A DNA stretch of 6,934 nt, from positions 1 to 6,934 of the forward strand of contig DIAQ01000013.1 of the NCBI GenBank assembly GCA_002414865.1, in the 5' to 3' direction. A program made the translations under genes and the position numbers. Under the pieces are notes generated by a model. The model ran no database searches. It was not told the origin of the DNA and saw nothing but the letters and a program-made list of their open reading frames with translations. This document shows, in pieces, positions 1 to 6,588 of the stretch (its first letter is position 1; the number at the start of each line of letters is the position of its first letter). The stretch is from a candidate division Hyd24-12 bacterium UBA5074 (GTDB lineage: Bacteria > Fermentibacterota > Fermentibacteria > Fermentibacterales > Fermentibacteraceae).

Positions 1-1188
1 CCGCTGGCCGGAGAGTGGCTCTTCCTTGCGGCGATGGCCCTCTTCTACGCCTCCTTCGCGGCAGGCATCGCAGGCTCAGGGGGAAGAGCGCGCATCAAGC
101 TCGCGTTCTTCCGGTGCGCCGGCCTTCTGGCGGCCTTCGTCTTGGTATTTCTCGCAGCCGAGATCGGACTTCGTATCATATACCCAGCCAATATCTTCCA
201 TCCGATGCTCGACCTGAGGCCCAACATCCGCGTCCGGCTCGCCAACGACGATCTCCCGGGCGTTTCGTCGACGGGCATCTGCTCGACCAACAAGTGGGGC
301 ATGAGAGGGGAGCAGCCGCCGGAGGACTGGGACGACTGGACCACCATCGTCTGCATCGGAGGCAGCACCACGGAATGCTTCGAACTGGATGACTCCAGGA
401 CCTGGCCCTGGCTCCTCCAGCAGAACCTGCGGAGGGATGATCCCATGATCTGGGTGGGCAACGGGGGCCTGGGAGGGCACAGCACCCGCGGCCACCTGGT
501 GTTCATGAGGGAGGTCATTCCTGTCATACATCCTGATATCGTGCTCTTCCTGGTCGGGGCTAACGAGTTGACAAGCTTCGCCGGCTACGACCCGCGCGAG
601 AGGGCTTCGCTGGGAACGGCCGAGATGACCTTCGAATACAGGATTTTCTGCGCCAGCAGGGTGGTCCAGCTCCTCTACATGTTCAAGAAGGCGTGGATCG
701 ACGGCGTCCCGGCACAGGGCACTCCCTGGGCCTCCAGGTTCGTCCCGGTTCCTCTCTCGGAGCCCGAGGACAGCATGCCGGAGGATCTGCACGACCTGAT
801 GTTCGATCCGGGCTTCACCCGGGACAACGTGCGCGAGCTGATCCGGCTCGCCAGGGTATACGACACGACTCCGGTGTTCCTCACACAGCCTATGCTGTTC
901 GAAGACACGCCCTACTGGCGCACGATCGACGGCGGGATGTCGTGGCTGAAGAGAGGCGACATGGAATACTCGGCGGCCTCGGTATGGAGGATGGTGGAGA
1001 CCGTGAACTCCGACGTGATCGATGTCTGCGCCGAGGAGGGCGTGCCGTGCTACGACCTGGGCTCGGCCCTCTCACACAGCAGCGCCTGGTTCTACGACCA
1101 GGCCCACTTCTCAGAGGCGGGCGCAGCAGCTGTGGCGGACAGCGTCGCCGCCTTCTTCAGGCGCAGCGGACTGGTCGAGGCGCGTTAG
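1..1188 (+). CDS. Membrane-anchored SGNH/GDSL hydrolase-like protein, 5' partial
   Basis: This probably encodes an esterase or acyl-group-processing enzyme whose catalytic domain lies outside the cytoplasmic membrane. The frame is open to base 1. An ATG at base 34 exists, but it has no Shine-Dalgarno sequence and lies inside a hydrophobic stretch, so the true start is probably outside the window. Counting from that ATG, membrane segments lie at about residues -8 to 13 and 24-43, followed by the SGNH domain. Block I is IGGSTTE with the likely nucleophile Ser111 (GGS instead of GDS). Block II is NGGLGG (143-148). Block III is GANE (175-178), with Asn177 for the oxyanion hole. Block V is YDQAHFSEAG, giving Asp355 and His358. 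All four SGNH residues are therefore present. It converges on the carbamoyltransferase gene and matches the plan of the second SGNH gene at 3909-5285. The substrate is unknown; surface glycan deacylation or acyl transfer is an inference. Confidence 0.9.
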   Translation, partial: PLAGEWLFLAAMALFYASFAAGIAGSGGRARIKLAFFRCAGLLAAFVLVFLAAEIGLRIIYPANIFHPMLDLRPNIRVRLANDDLPGVSSTGICSTNKWGMRGEQPPEDWDDWTTIVCIGGSTTECFELDDSRTWPWLLQQNLRRDDPMIWVGNGGLGGHSTRGHLVFMREVIPVIHPDIVLFLVGANELTSFAGYDPRERASLGTAEMTFEYRIFCASRVVQLLYMFKKAWIDGVPAQGTPWASRFVPVPLSEPEDSMPEDLHDLMFDPGFTRDNVRELIRLARVYDTTPVFLTQPMLFEDTPYWRTIDGGMSWLKRGDMEYSAASVWRMVETVNSDVIDVCAEEGVPCYDLGSALSHSSAWFYDQAHFSEAGAAAVADSVAAFFRRSGLVEAR

Positions 1189-1212
1189 CCGGAGATCAAG
1201 GAAACAGGCTTT

Positions 1213-1227
1213 GCATCCGCGGGATGC
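1213..1227. terminator. Possible bidirectional hairpin between convergent genes
   Basis: A perfect 6-bp GC-rich inverted repeat (GCATCC, 3-base loop GCG, GGATGC) lies in the 51-bp gap between two convergent stop codons, at 1188 and 1240. Its position suits a shared terminator. It has no run of T on either side: the minus-strand exit reads AAAGCCTGTTTCC and the plus-strand exit GCAGTCATCC. It is therefore not a classical intrinsic terminator, and the call rests on position and symmetry only. Confidence 0.3.
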
Positions 1228-1239
1228 GCAGTCATCCCC

Positions 1240-3030
1240 TCAGTTCTTCGTGACCCAGAAGCTGCCGAGGATCAGGTTGTCGATTCCGCTGTCGAGGAAG
1301 GTCTTCAGCGCGTCGGCGGGGCTGCTCACCATGGGCTCGCCGCGGAGGTTGAAGCTGGTGTTGACCAGGACCTCGGCGCCCGTGGCCTGGCCGAAGGACT
1401 TGATGATGTCGTAGTAGCGCGGATTCCATTCGCGCCTCACCGTCTGGAGCCTGCCCGTGCCCCCGTGGTTGACCGCCGGCGCAAGATCCGCATAGCGCTC
1501 CTTCCACGGGACGACAGTGATCATGAACCTGGCGGGATAGGATTCCGCCGAGAGCCTGAGCCCGTCGAAGTACTCTTCGGCCATCTCCTCGGGGACGGCG
1601 GGGGCGAAGGGGCGGAACGGCTCGCGGAACTTGATCTTGCGATTGATGATGTCCTTCATCGAAGCCTTGCGGGGATCGGCCAGGATCGAGCGGTTGCCCA
1701 GGGCTCTCGGACCCCACTCGAACCTTCCCTGGGAGAGGCCGAGGACCTTCTCTCCGAGGAGCGCATCCACGGCGCGGTCCACAAGCACAGCCTCGTCGTC
1801 GATGTGCACGAACCCGACTCCGGCCGCCTTCAGCGCCGCCACCGTCTCTCCCTCGCCGTATTCCTCTCCGAAGTAGGCCTTCTCCATCACGAAGCGTGAC
1901 GGGTTCCCGAGCAGGACGTTCCACACATGCAGAGCCGCGCCCAGCGCTCCTCCGGCGTCCCCGGCAGCGGGCTGCACGAACACCTTCTCGAAGGGCAGCT
2001 CGCGGGCGATGCGGCCGTTGGCCACCGAGTTGAGTGCCACTCCCCCCGCCATTACCAGGTTCCTGGCCCCGGTCGTCTTCTGGAGGTTCGAGGCCATTCC
2101 CAGGACGAGCTCCTCGGTGACCTTCTGAATGCTGGCAGCAACATCGGCGTAGTGCAGGCTGCTGCGAACCGCTGCATCGGACGGGCTCGACGAGGGGTCG
2201 GTCTCCGGAGTGACGAAAGGGCTCTCGGGCTTCCTGGGCTCGCCGAACAGCTTTTCCAGCTTCCTGCCGAAGCTGCGTTCAGGAGAGTGGTGATAGCTGA
2301 ACCAGTCCATGTCCAGAGTGAATCCTCCATCGGAGGAGCGCCTCACGATCTTCGACAGGATTTCGTCGACATATCGCGGCTTCCCATATGGAGCCATGCC
2401 CATCACCTTGTACTCGCCCTCGTTCACCTGGAACCCGAGGAACGCGGTGAAGGCAGAGTAGAGAAGTCCGATGGAATGCGGGAATCGCTGCTCGTGCGTC
2501 AGGGATATGGAGGCTCTCCTGCCGTCCCCGTGATCCGCCGTTCCGGTGCCCATCGCCGTCGTGGTCCATTCCCCGACGCCGTCGAGGGTCAGGATGGCGG
2601 CCTCCGAGAAGGGCGAGGAGAACAAGGCGCTGGCGGCGTGAGAGGTGTGGTGGTCGACGAAGAGGATCCTCGAGGGATCGATCCCGAGGCTCCTCCTGAT
2701 CTGCGACTTGATCCAGAGTTTTTCGTCGAACCAGTTCACCATGGCTTCGCCGAAGGTCCGCCAGGACCTCGGGAAAGTGGCCAGAGAGCTCATCAGGATC
2801 CTCTCGAACTTGACGAGAGGTTTTTCGTAGAAGACCACGTAATCGAGATCTCCGGCCGCTATTCCTGCCCTGCGGAGGCAGAAGTCGATCGCATGCCGCG
2901 GGAAGCCTTCATCCTGCTTGATCCTGCTGAAGCGCTCCTCCTGCGCCGCGGCCACCAGCTCGCCGTCGCGGAGGACGACTGCCGCAGAGTCATGGTAATA
3001 GCAGGAGATCCCGAGGATGTGAACGGCCAT
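1240..3030 (-). CDS. NodU/CmcH/SxtI-family O-carbamoyltransferase
   Basis: A 596-residue cytoplasmic enzyme of the carbamoyltransferase family, which uses carbamoyl phosphate and ATP to make carbamoyl-AMP and then carbamoylates a hydroxyl of the acceptor. The N-terminal Kae1-like domain shows GISCYYHDSAA (7-17), EERFSR (31-36), the H-x3-H metal site in DHHTSHAASA (His127, His131), TLDGVGEW (148-155), NEGEYKVMGMAPYG (203-216), MAGGVALNSVANG (327-339) and GDAGGALGAA (357-366, with the likely metal ligand Asp358). The C-terminal domain shows FEWGPRALGNRSILADPR (437-454), KFREPFRPFAP (467-477) and VNTSFNLRGEP (556-566). Length and motifs are complete. A Ser/Pro-rich linker lies at about 264-290. 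The start at 3030 is chosen because its ATG shares one base with the upstream stop (TGATG), AGGA lies 10 bases upstream, and the family N-terminus begins there. It is the last gene of the operon. The acceptor is unknown; a glycan or small molecule is inferred from context. Confidence 0.95.
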   Translation of the reverse strand: MAVHILGISCYYHDSAAVVLRDGELVAAAQEERFSRIKQDEGFPRHAIDFCLRRAGIAAGDLDYVVFYEKPLVKFERILMSSLATFPRSWRTFGEAMVNWFDEKLWIKSQIRRSLGIDPSRILFVDHHTSHAASALFSSPFSEAAILTLDGVGEWTTTAMGTGTADHGDGRRASISLTHEQRFPHSIGLLYSAFTAFLGFQVNEGEYKVMGMAPYGKPRYVDEILSKIVRRSSDGGFTLDMDWFSYHHSPERSFGRKLEKLFGEPRKPESPFVTPETDPSSSPSDAAVRSSLHYADVAASIQKVTEELVLGMASNLQKTTGARNLVMAGGVALNSVANGRIARELPFEKVFVQPAAGDAGGALGAALHVWNVLLGNPSRFVMEKAYFGEEYGEGETVAALKAAGVGFVHIDDEAVLVDRAVDALLGEKVLGLSQGRFEWGPRALGNRSILADPRKASMKDIINRKIKFREPFRPFAPAVPEEMAEEYFDGLRLSAESYPARFMITVVPWKERYADLAPAVNHGGTGRLQTVRREWNPRYYDIIKSFGQATGAEVLVNTSFNLRGEPMVSSPADALKTFLDSGIDNLILGSFWVTKN

Positions 3031-3539
3031 CAGAACTGCATCCTGGCGGAATCGACATCGGCAGCGCCGGCTTTCCTGTCCGCCCATCCCGCGTGAACGC
3101 GGAGTGACAGGGGGTCGGAAAAGACCTTCACGACGAGTGCGAAGGGGATCAGCACCGTGAAGTAGAAGAAGGCGAGGATGAGCCTGCCCTGATAGTTGCC
3201 GAGCCTGCGGGACCAGGACTTCCAGCCTTCGAGAAGACGACGTCCGGCACCTCCCGCAGGGGCGATGCGCCCTTTCGACCGGGAGGCCGGAGGAAGGTTC
3301 CTCCTGCGAACCAGGGTCACGGCAGCCGACACCGCAAAGGAACCTAGGAAGGCCGCGATAACCGACTGCCAGTGCCCGAGCAGTGGTGCGAGCGCGAAGG
3401 CGCCCGTCCAGAGCAGGAGGAGGATCGGGATGTCGACCAGGAACGGCACCGGCTGGCGCCTGGCCGAGACCGCAGATGCGCCTCCGCAGTAGCCCACCAG
3501 GGCGAGCAGCACGATCGCCAGTCCGCCGGGGAGAGTCAT
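3030..3539 (-). CDS. SxtJ-family membrane protein
   Basis: A 169-residue membrane protein recognised as SxtJ-like by its size, its place next to a carbamoyltransferase and a DUF5989 gene, and its C-terminal pattern: a W-x-x-R-L-x-N-Y-Q-G-R-L-I-L segment entering the last helix, then FSDPL, and a terminal SARMQF. Predicted membrane helices lie at about residues 6-24, 35-53, 57-77 and 119-140. A basic Arg/Pro/Gly-rich loop (78-118), probably cytoplasmic, separates helices 3 and 4. The start lies 7 bp after the DUF5989 stop with only a weak ribosome site, which suggests translational coupling. Its own stop overlaps the carbamoyltransferase start by one base. The family takes its name from a protein of unknown function in the saxitoxin gene cluster; I know of no biochemical role. 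A membrane tether or partner for the carbamoyltransferase is an inference from the constant pairing. Confidence 0.85.
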   Translation of the reverse strand: MTLPGGLAIVLLALVGYCGGASAVSARRQPVPFLVDIPILLLLWTGAFALAPLLGHWQSVIAAFLGSFAVSAAVTLVRRRNLPPASRSKGRIAPAGGAGRRLLEGWKSWSRRLGNYQGRLILAFFYFTVLIPFALVVKVFSDPLSLRVHAGWADRKAGAADVDSARMQF

Positions 3540-3546
3540 TGTTCTG

Positions 3547-3726
3547 CTAGAAGAGCGTGTAGATGAATGGTGCGACAGCGGAGCCCTGGGCGAACACGAG
3601 CAGGGCCACGAGAGCCACGAGGACGACGATCATCGGCAGGAGCCACCACAGCCTTCGAGCCCAGAGATAGCGGAAGAGCTCTCCCAGGATGCCCATCCTG
3701 TCGAGAAAACCGCCCTGCCTGGCCAT
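3547..3726 (-). CDS. DUF5989 (SxtK-like) small membrane protein
   Basis: A 59-residue single-pass membrane protein. An amphipathic, basic start (GELFRYLWARRLWWLLP, residues 15-31) leads into a helix at about 28-46 and ends in FAQGSAVAPFIYTLF. That C-terminus is the hallmark of the DUF5989 family, whose members are of similar size and are often encoded beside SxtJ and carbamoyltransferase genes. The start at 3726 is chosen because AAGGAG lies just upstream, although the 3-base spacing is short. ATG at 3696 (49 residues) is an alternative. An in-frame extension up to 3858 reads through the divergent promoter region, lacks family similarity and is rejected. It is the first gene of the three-gene minus-strand operon. 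Function is unknown; by analogy it may form a small membrane complex with the SxtJ-like protein. Confidence 0.85.
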   Translation of the reverse strand: MARQGGFLDRMGILGELFRYLWARRLWWLLPMIVVLVALVALLVFAQGSAVAPFIYTLF

Positions 3727-3908
3727 GATCTCCTTCCGGGTGACGCGGGAAACAACTGAATCTTGCTCAGAAGGAGAATGCGGGCAAGGGCGTTCATATG
3801 AGATCGCGGAGGAGGACGGATGCAGCGGGTTGCCTTGCATTACAGATTCTACTATCAATAAAGTACTGGGCTGCGATTGCCTGTTACCTCCATCCGGGGA
3901 AGTGGATC
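3727..3908. promoter_or_regulatory. Divergent intergenic control region
   Basis: These 182 bp separate the minus-strand carbamoyltransferase operon from the plus-strand SGNH gene and must carry the promoters for both. The stretch 3836-3895 is clearly richer in A and T than its surroundings. For the minus strand I see a TAGAAT hexamer (plus-strand positions 3846-3851) resembling a -10 box, but no matching -35 box. I see no convincing operator, riboswitch or other conserved RNA. Confidence 0.4.
3830..3858 (+). promoter_or_regulatory. Candidate sigma70-type promoter for the second SGNH gene
   Basis: TTGCCT (3830-3835) and TATCAA (3853-3858) are separated by 17 bp, and each matches four of six bases of the -35 and -10 consensus. 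Transcription would start near 3865, leaving about 45 bases of leader before the GTG at 3909. The matches are modest, and the sigma-factor preference of this organism is unknown. Confidence 0.28.
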
Positions 3909-5285
3909 GTGACGGATCTCAGCGACAGATGCCTGCGCTTTCTCAGGAATTCCGCCCTTATGCTCGGCTCGATCTTTGTCGTGCTCTCGGTCGCCGGCGG
4001 CCTGCTGGGGCTGAGTGCAGGGGGAGGCTTCGGCAGGAACCAGTTCCTTGTCGCACTGGCAGGCTCAGCGCTCATCACCGCGTCACTTCTGGGCAGGAGG
4101 CTGCCCTCGGTCTGGCGTGGCTTCGGCCTGCTGCTAGCCAACCTCGCTGCATTCGCCTTTGCCGTTGAACTGCTGTCGCTCCTCGCCATCAAGGCCTGGA
4201 ATCCCGAAGGGCTCCTCATGAGGGCGAGGAAGGAGAGGATCGCCAACCTCTCCGAAAGGGACGTATCGGTGGTCCCGGGGCACTACAGATCCTATCTGGT
4301 CTGGCGGGCGGATCCTCTCCTGCCGGGACGTGAATCCACCGACAGATTCGGGAACAGGACGACACCAGGTGGGGAGTCCGCTGATTCGACCGCCTTCCAG
4401 GTCTTCACCTTCGGCGGATCGGCGATGTGGGGTTCAGGCGTGCCCGACTCATGCACTGTTGCGGCCGAATTGCAGAAGATACTGCCGGATATCCTCGGCA
4501 GACCTGTGCGGGTCACCAACTACGGACAGCTCTCCTGGGTGTCCACACAGGAACTGATCTGCCTGCTGCTGGAGCTTCGCGAAGGCCGTATCCCGGACCT
4601 GGTCGTCTTCTATGACGGCTTCAACGACATCTGGAGTTCATATGCAGCGGGCAGGGCCGGGGAGCACCATGACTTCAGCATGATCGAATCGAGGGTGGAG
4701 GGAACGGCAATACTGGCCTGGCAGGCGAACCTGGCGGGCGAGGTCTTCAACAGGACGAATGCGGGCCAGCTCGTTCACCTGATCAGAACCTCCGGGACAC
4801 TGGCCGAGCCGGACCATCCCGAGACCAGCTATTACATCACCATGGGCCTGGATGCCGAAGAGCTCGCGGAGAGCACTTTCGCCCTCTATACCCGCAACCT
4901 GGGATGCATCCAGTCACTGGGGGAGGCGTACGGATTCGACTGCCTCTTCTTCTGGCAGCCAGTCATCTGGTGCGGGAACAAGCCATTGACCGCTTCGGAG
5001 GACTCCATAAGGAGGGGAGGGGACGAGTGCTTCCAGGCTGCCGGGAATCCCGCATGGAGTCAACTGCTGATAAGCACGCAACGACTTGCGGAGGGCTGGC
5101 CGGACAGCTCCTTGCGTGTCATCGATCTCACTCATCTGTTCGATACCACCGAAGCAGAGATATACTGTGACGCATTCGGCTGCCATCTGAATCCGACCGG
5201 GAACCGAATGGTGGCCGAAGCGATGGCCGGGGAGATCATCGAAGCCTGCGGCAACTCCACTGGAGAGCGTTCCGCAGAGCAGTAG
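3909..5285 (+). CDS. Membrane-anchored SGNH/GDSL hydrolase-like protein
   Basis: A 458-residue protein with three predicted N-terminal helices (about 17-36, 45-62, 71-94) followed by a long, probably extracytoplasmic SGNH domain. Block I is FGGSAMWGSG with Ser171; block II is NYG (204-206); block III is GFND (237-240); the C-terminal block is CDAFGCHLNPTGN with Asp421 and His426. The Asp-His spacing is four residues rather than the usual two, and Cys420 and Cys425 flank the site. The GTG start at 3909 follows GGGGAAG with suitable spacing. An in-frame ATG at 3798 would add 37 residues, but these use rare AT-rich codons (TTA, CTA, ATA) and cover the probable promoter. ATG at 3957 has no ribosome site. 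The gene is divergent from the carbamoyltransferase operon and overlaps the next minus-strand gene by 50 bp at its 3' end. An esterase or acyltransferase acting on a surface glycan is inferred; the substrate is unknown. Confidence 0.9.
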   Translation: MTDLSDRCLRFLRNSALMLGSIFVVLSVAGGLLGLSAGGGFGRNQFLVALAGSALITASLLGRRLPSVWRGFGLLLANLAAFAFAVELLSLLAIKAWNPEGLLMRARKERIANLSERDVSVVPGHYRSYLVWRADPLLPGRESTDRFGNRTTPGGESADSTAFQVFTFGGSAMWGSGVPDSCTVAAELQKILPDILGRPVRVTNYGQLSWVSTQELICLLLELREGRIPDLVVFYDGFNDIWSSYAAGRAGEHHDFSMIESRVEGTAILAWQANLAGEVFNRTNAGQLVHLIRTSGTLAEPDHPETSYYITMGLDAEELAESTFALYTRNLGCIQSLGEAYGFDCLFFWQPVIWCGNKPLTASEDSIRRGGDECFQAAGNPAWSQLLISTQRLAEGWPDSSLRVIDLTHLFDTTEAEIYCDAFGCHLNPTGNRMVAEAMAGEIIEACGNSTGERSAEQ

Positions 5286-6588
5286 CGGCTCCCGTGACAG
5301 GTGCCTGTCCACCCCTGATCTCAAGCCATTCCGGCAGATATCCCCTCAGAGCGGCCTCGCCTATCAGCAGCCGATCGGCGGCCTCGGCGAGACGACCCTC
5401 GGCGATGAGACCCGATACCGGCGAGAGCCTCTCCGCCCTCAGCTCGGCGTAATAGACGCCTCGGACAGAGCTCAGGAGGGTGCCCGCCACGATCGCGGCT
5501 ATGCCCGCTCTCCGAAGAGCCGGACCGGTTCCCCGGAGCCTGGCGCCGACGAGCGCAGTTGCAGCACACAGCCAGGCCAGCGAGGAGAAGGGGACATAAC
5601 GCAGGGACATCGCCTGCGGGACTCCGAACCCGCTCCTCCCGAGGGCTGCCGCGAGGCAGGCGGTTGCGCCGAGCAGACCCAGCAGGACGGCCGGCTCCAG
5701 GCGTCCGCTCCTCAGGCATCTGATCGTCTCTGCGACGAGGATGGCAAGGACGGCTGTGCCAGCGAACCCGGCCGGCACAAGGCCTGCGAGAGGGGCGTCA
5801 GAGACGTGCGGCCATACCGGCGATCCCAGGCTCACCAGGAAGTAGGGCAGGGCGCTTGACAGAGACATCTCCCCCGGCCCTCCACCACCCGAGAAGATGA
5901 CTGCCACGGCCAGGGCGCCTGCAGCCCAGATGGCGAGTCTGAGATGCTTCCCCACGCCTCCGTTCACGAGAAGCGCAAGAAACCCCACAGGCCAGACCGC
6001 GAGCCCCGCCCCGAAGCTCACGGAGGCTCCGATGGCGCAGGCCACCGATCCGAAGACGGCCGGGATGCCTCCTCCGGCACGGTCGAGCAGTACGAGCGAG
6101 CTGATGCAGAGGATGAGCGCCACCGGCACCTGGAGCTGCCAGCTCCACATGTACGCCTCTGCCCGGTTCGGCGCCAGCATGAGAAGCGAGGTCAGGACCG
6201 GGAACCACCTGCCGCGAGACGGGCCCCCTCTCGAAATCCACCTGTGGACCAGGACGAGGCAGGCCACGAGCAGCAGGGCGGAGAGGATCGACTCGGGGAT
6301 GACACTCCAGCGGGAGAAGCCCCCCAGGAGCAGCATCAGGAGCCTCGGGATGAACATCCGGTGCTCGCCATAGGGTGCCCAGATGGCCTGCTCGGGGAAG
6401 CGTCCCTGGATCCAGGAGGACATCGCCGGCGTGAGATCCCACTCGTCGTGATCCGGAATGTCGACCTGGAACAGGGTGATGAGCACGAAGGGCGAGAGCA
6501 CTATCGCCAGCAGTGCGAGGAGGGGCGGCGGGCCCATCGGCCTGGGGCCGTCGTCGCGCCTCGTGGCTGACGGCATGGCTCCGGTCAT
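5236..6588 (-). CDS. Polytopic membrane protein, putative GT-C-type glycosyltransferase
   Basis: A 450-residue integral membrane protein with about nine to eleven hydrophobic segments. Helix 1 (about 22-42) is followed by an outer loop with an acidic DIPDHDEWD motif (43-51) and then APYGEHRMFIPRL (71-83). An acidic motif after the first helix is typical of GT-C enzymes, which transfer sugars from polyprenyl-phosphate donors. The combination resembles a group of uncharacterised proteins with a DEW...NEHR...PRL signature, here with GEHR instead of NEHR. Further features are NRAEAYMWSWQLQ (141-153), FGAGLAVWPVGF (192-203), MSLRYVPFSSLAW (327-339) and a soluble tail from about 380. The start at 6588 is chosen because ATG overlaps the thiC stop as ATGA, with GGGAG just upstream; an in-frame ATG at 6639 lies inside thiC. 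Translation is probably coupled to thiC. The glycosyltransferase assignment is moderate; no catalytic residue is proven. Confidence 0.75.
   Translation of the reverse strand: MTGAMPSATRRDDGPRPMGPPPLLALLAIVLSPFVLITLFQVDIPDHDEWDLTPAMSSWIQGRFPEQAIWAPYGEHRMFIPRLLMLLLGGFSRWSVIPESILSALLLVACLVLVHRWISRGGPSRGRWFPVLTSLLMLAPNRAEAYMWSWQLQVPVALILCISSLVLLDRAGGGIPAVFGSVACAIGASVSFGAGLAVWPVGFLALLVNGGVGKHLRLAIWAAGALAVAVIFSGGGGPGEMSLSSALPYFLVSLGSPVWPHVSDAPLAGLVPAGFAGTAVLAILVAETIRCLRSGRLEPAVLLGLLGATACLAAALGRSGFGVPQAMSLRYVPFSSLAWLCAATALVGARLRGTGPALRRAGIAAIVAGTLLSSVRGVYYAELRAERLSPVSGLIAEGRLAEAADRLLIGEAALRGYLPEWLEIRGGQAPVTGAATALRNALQWSCRRLR

Noticed and set aside
76..792. 238-codon minus-strand open frame opposite the first SGNH gene
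   Set aside because: It is antisense to a gene with all SGNH blocks and shows no domain of its own.
3031..3087. Upstream in-frame ATG at 3087 for the carbamoyltransferase
   Set aside because: It would add 19 Arg/Gln-rich residues unlike the family and overlap the SxtJ-like gene; the TGATG start at 3030 fits the family N-terminus.
1927..3096. 389-codon open frame on the plus strand opposite the carbamoyltransferase
   Set aside because: It lies fully antisense to a gene with complete family motifs, its product is rich in Gly/Arg/His with no domain, and GC-rich DNA commonly leaves the opposite strand open.
1240..3726. Saxitoxin or other toxin biosynthesis cluster
   Set aside because: Only SxtI/J/K-type genes are present; no polyketide-like SxtA, amidinotransferase or tailoring gene is seen, and these three families are widespread outside toxin clusters.
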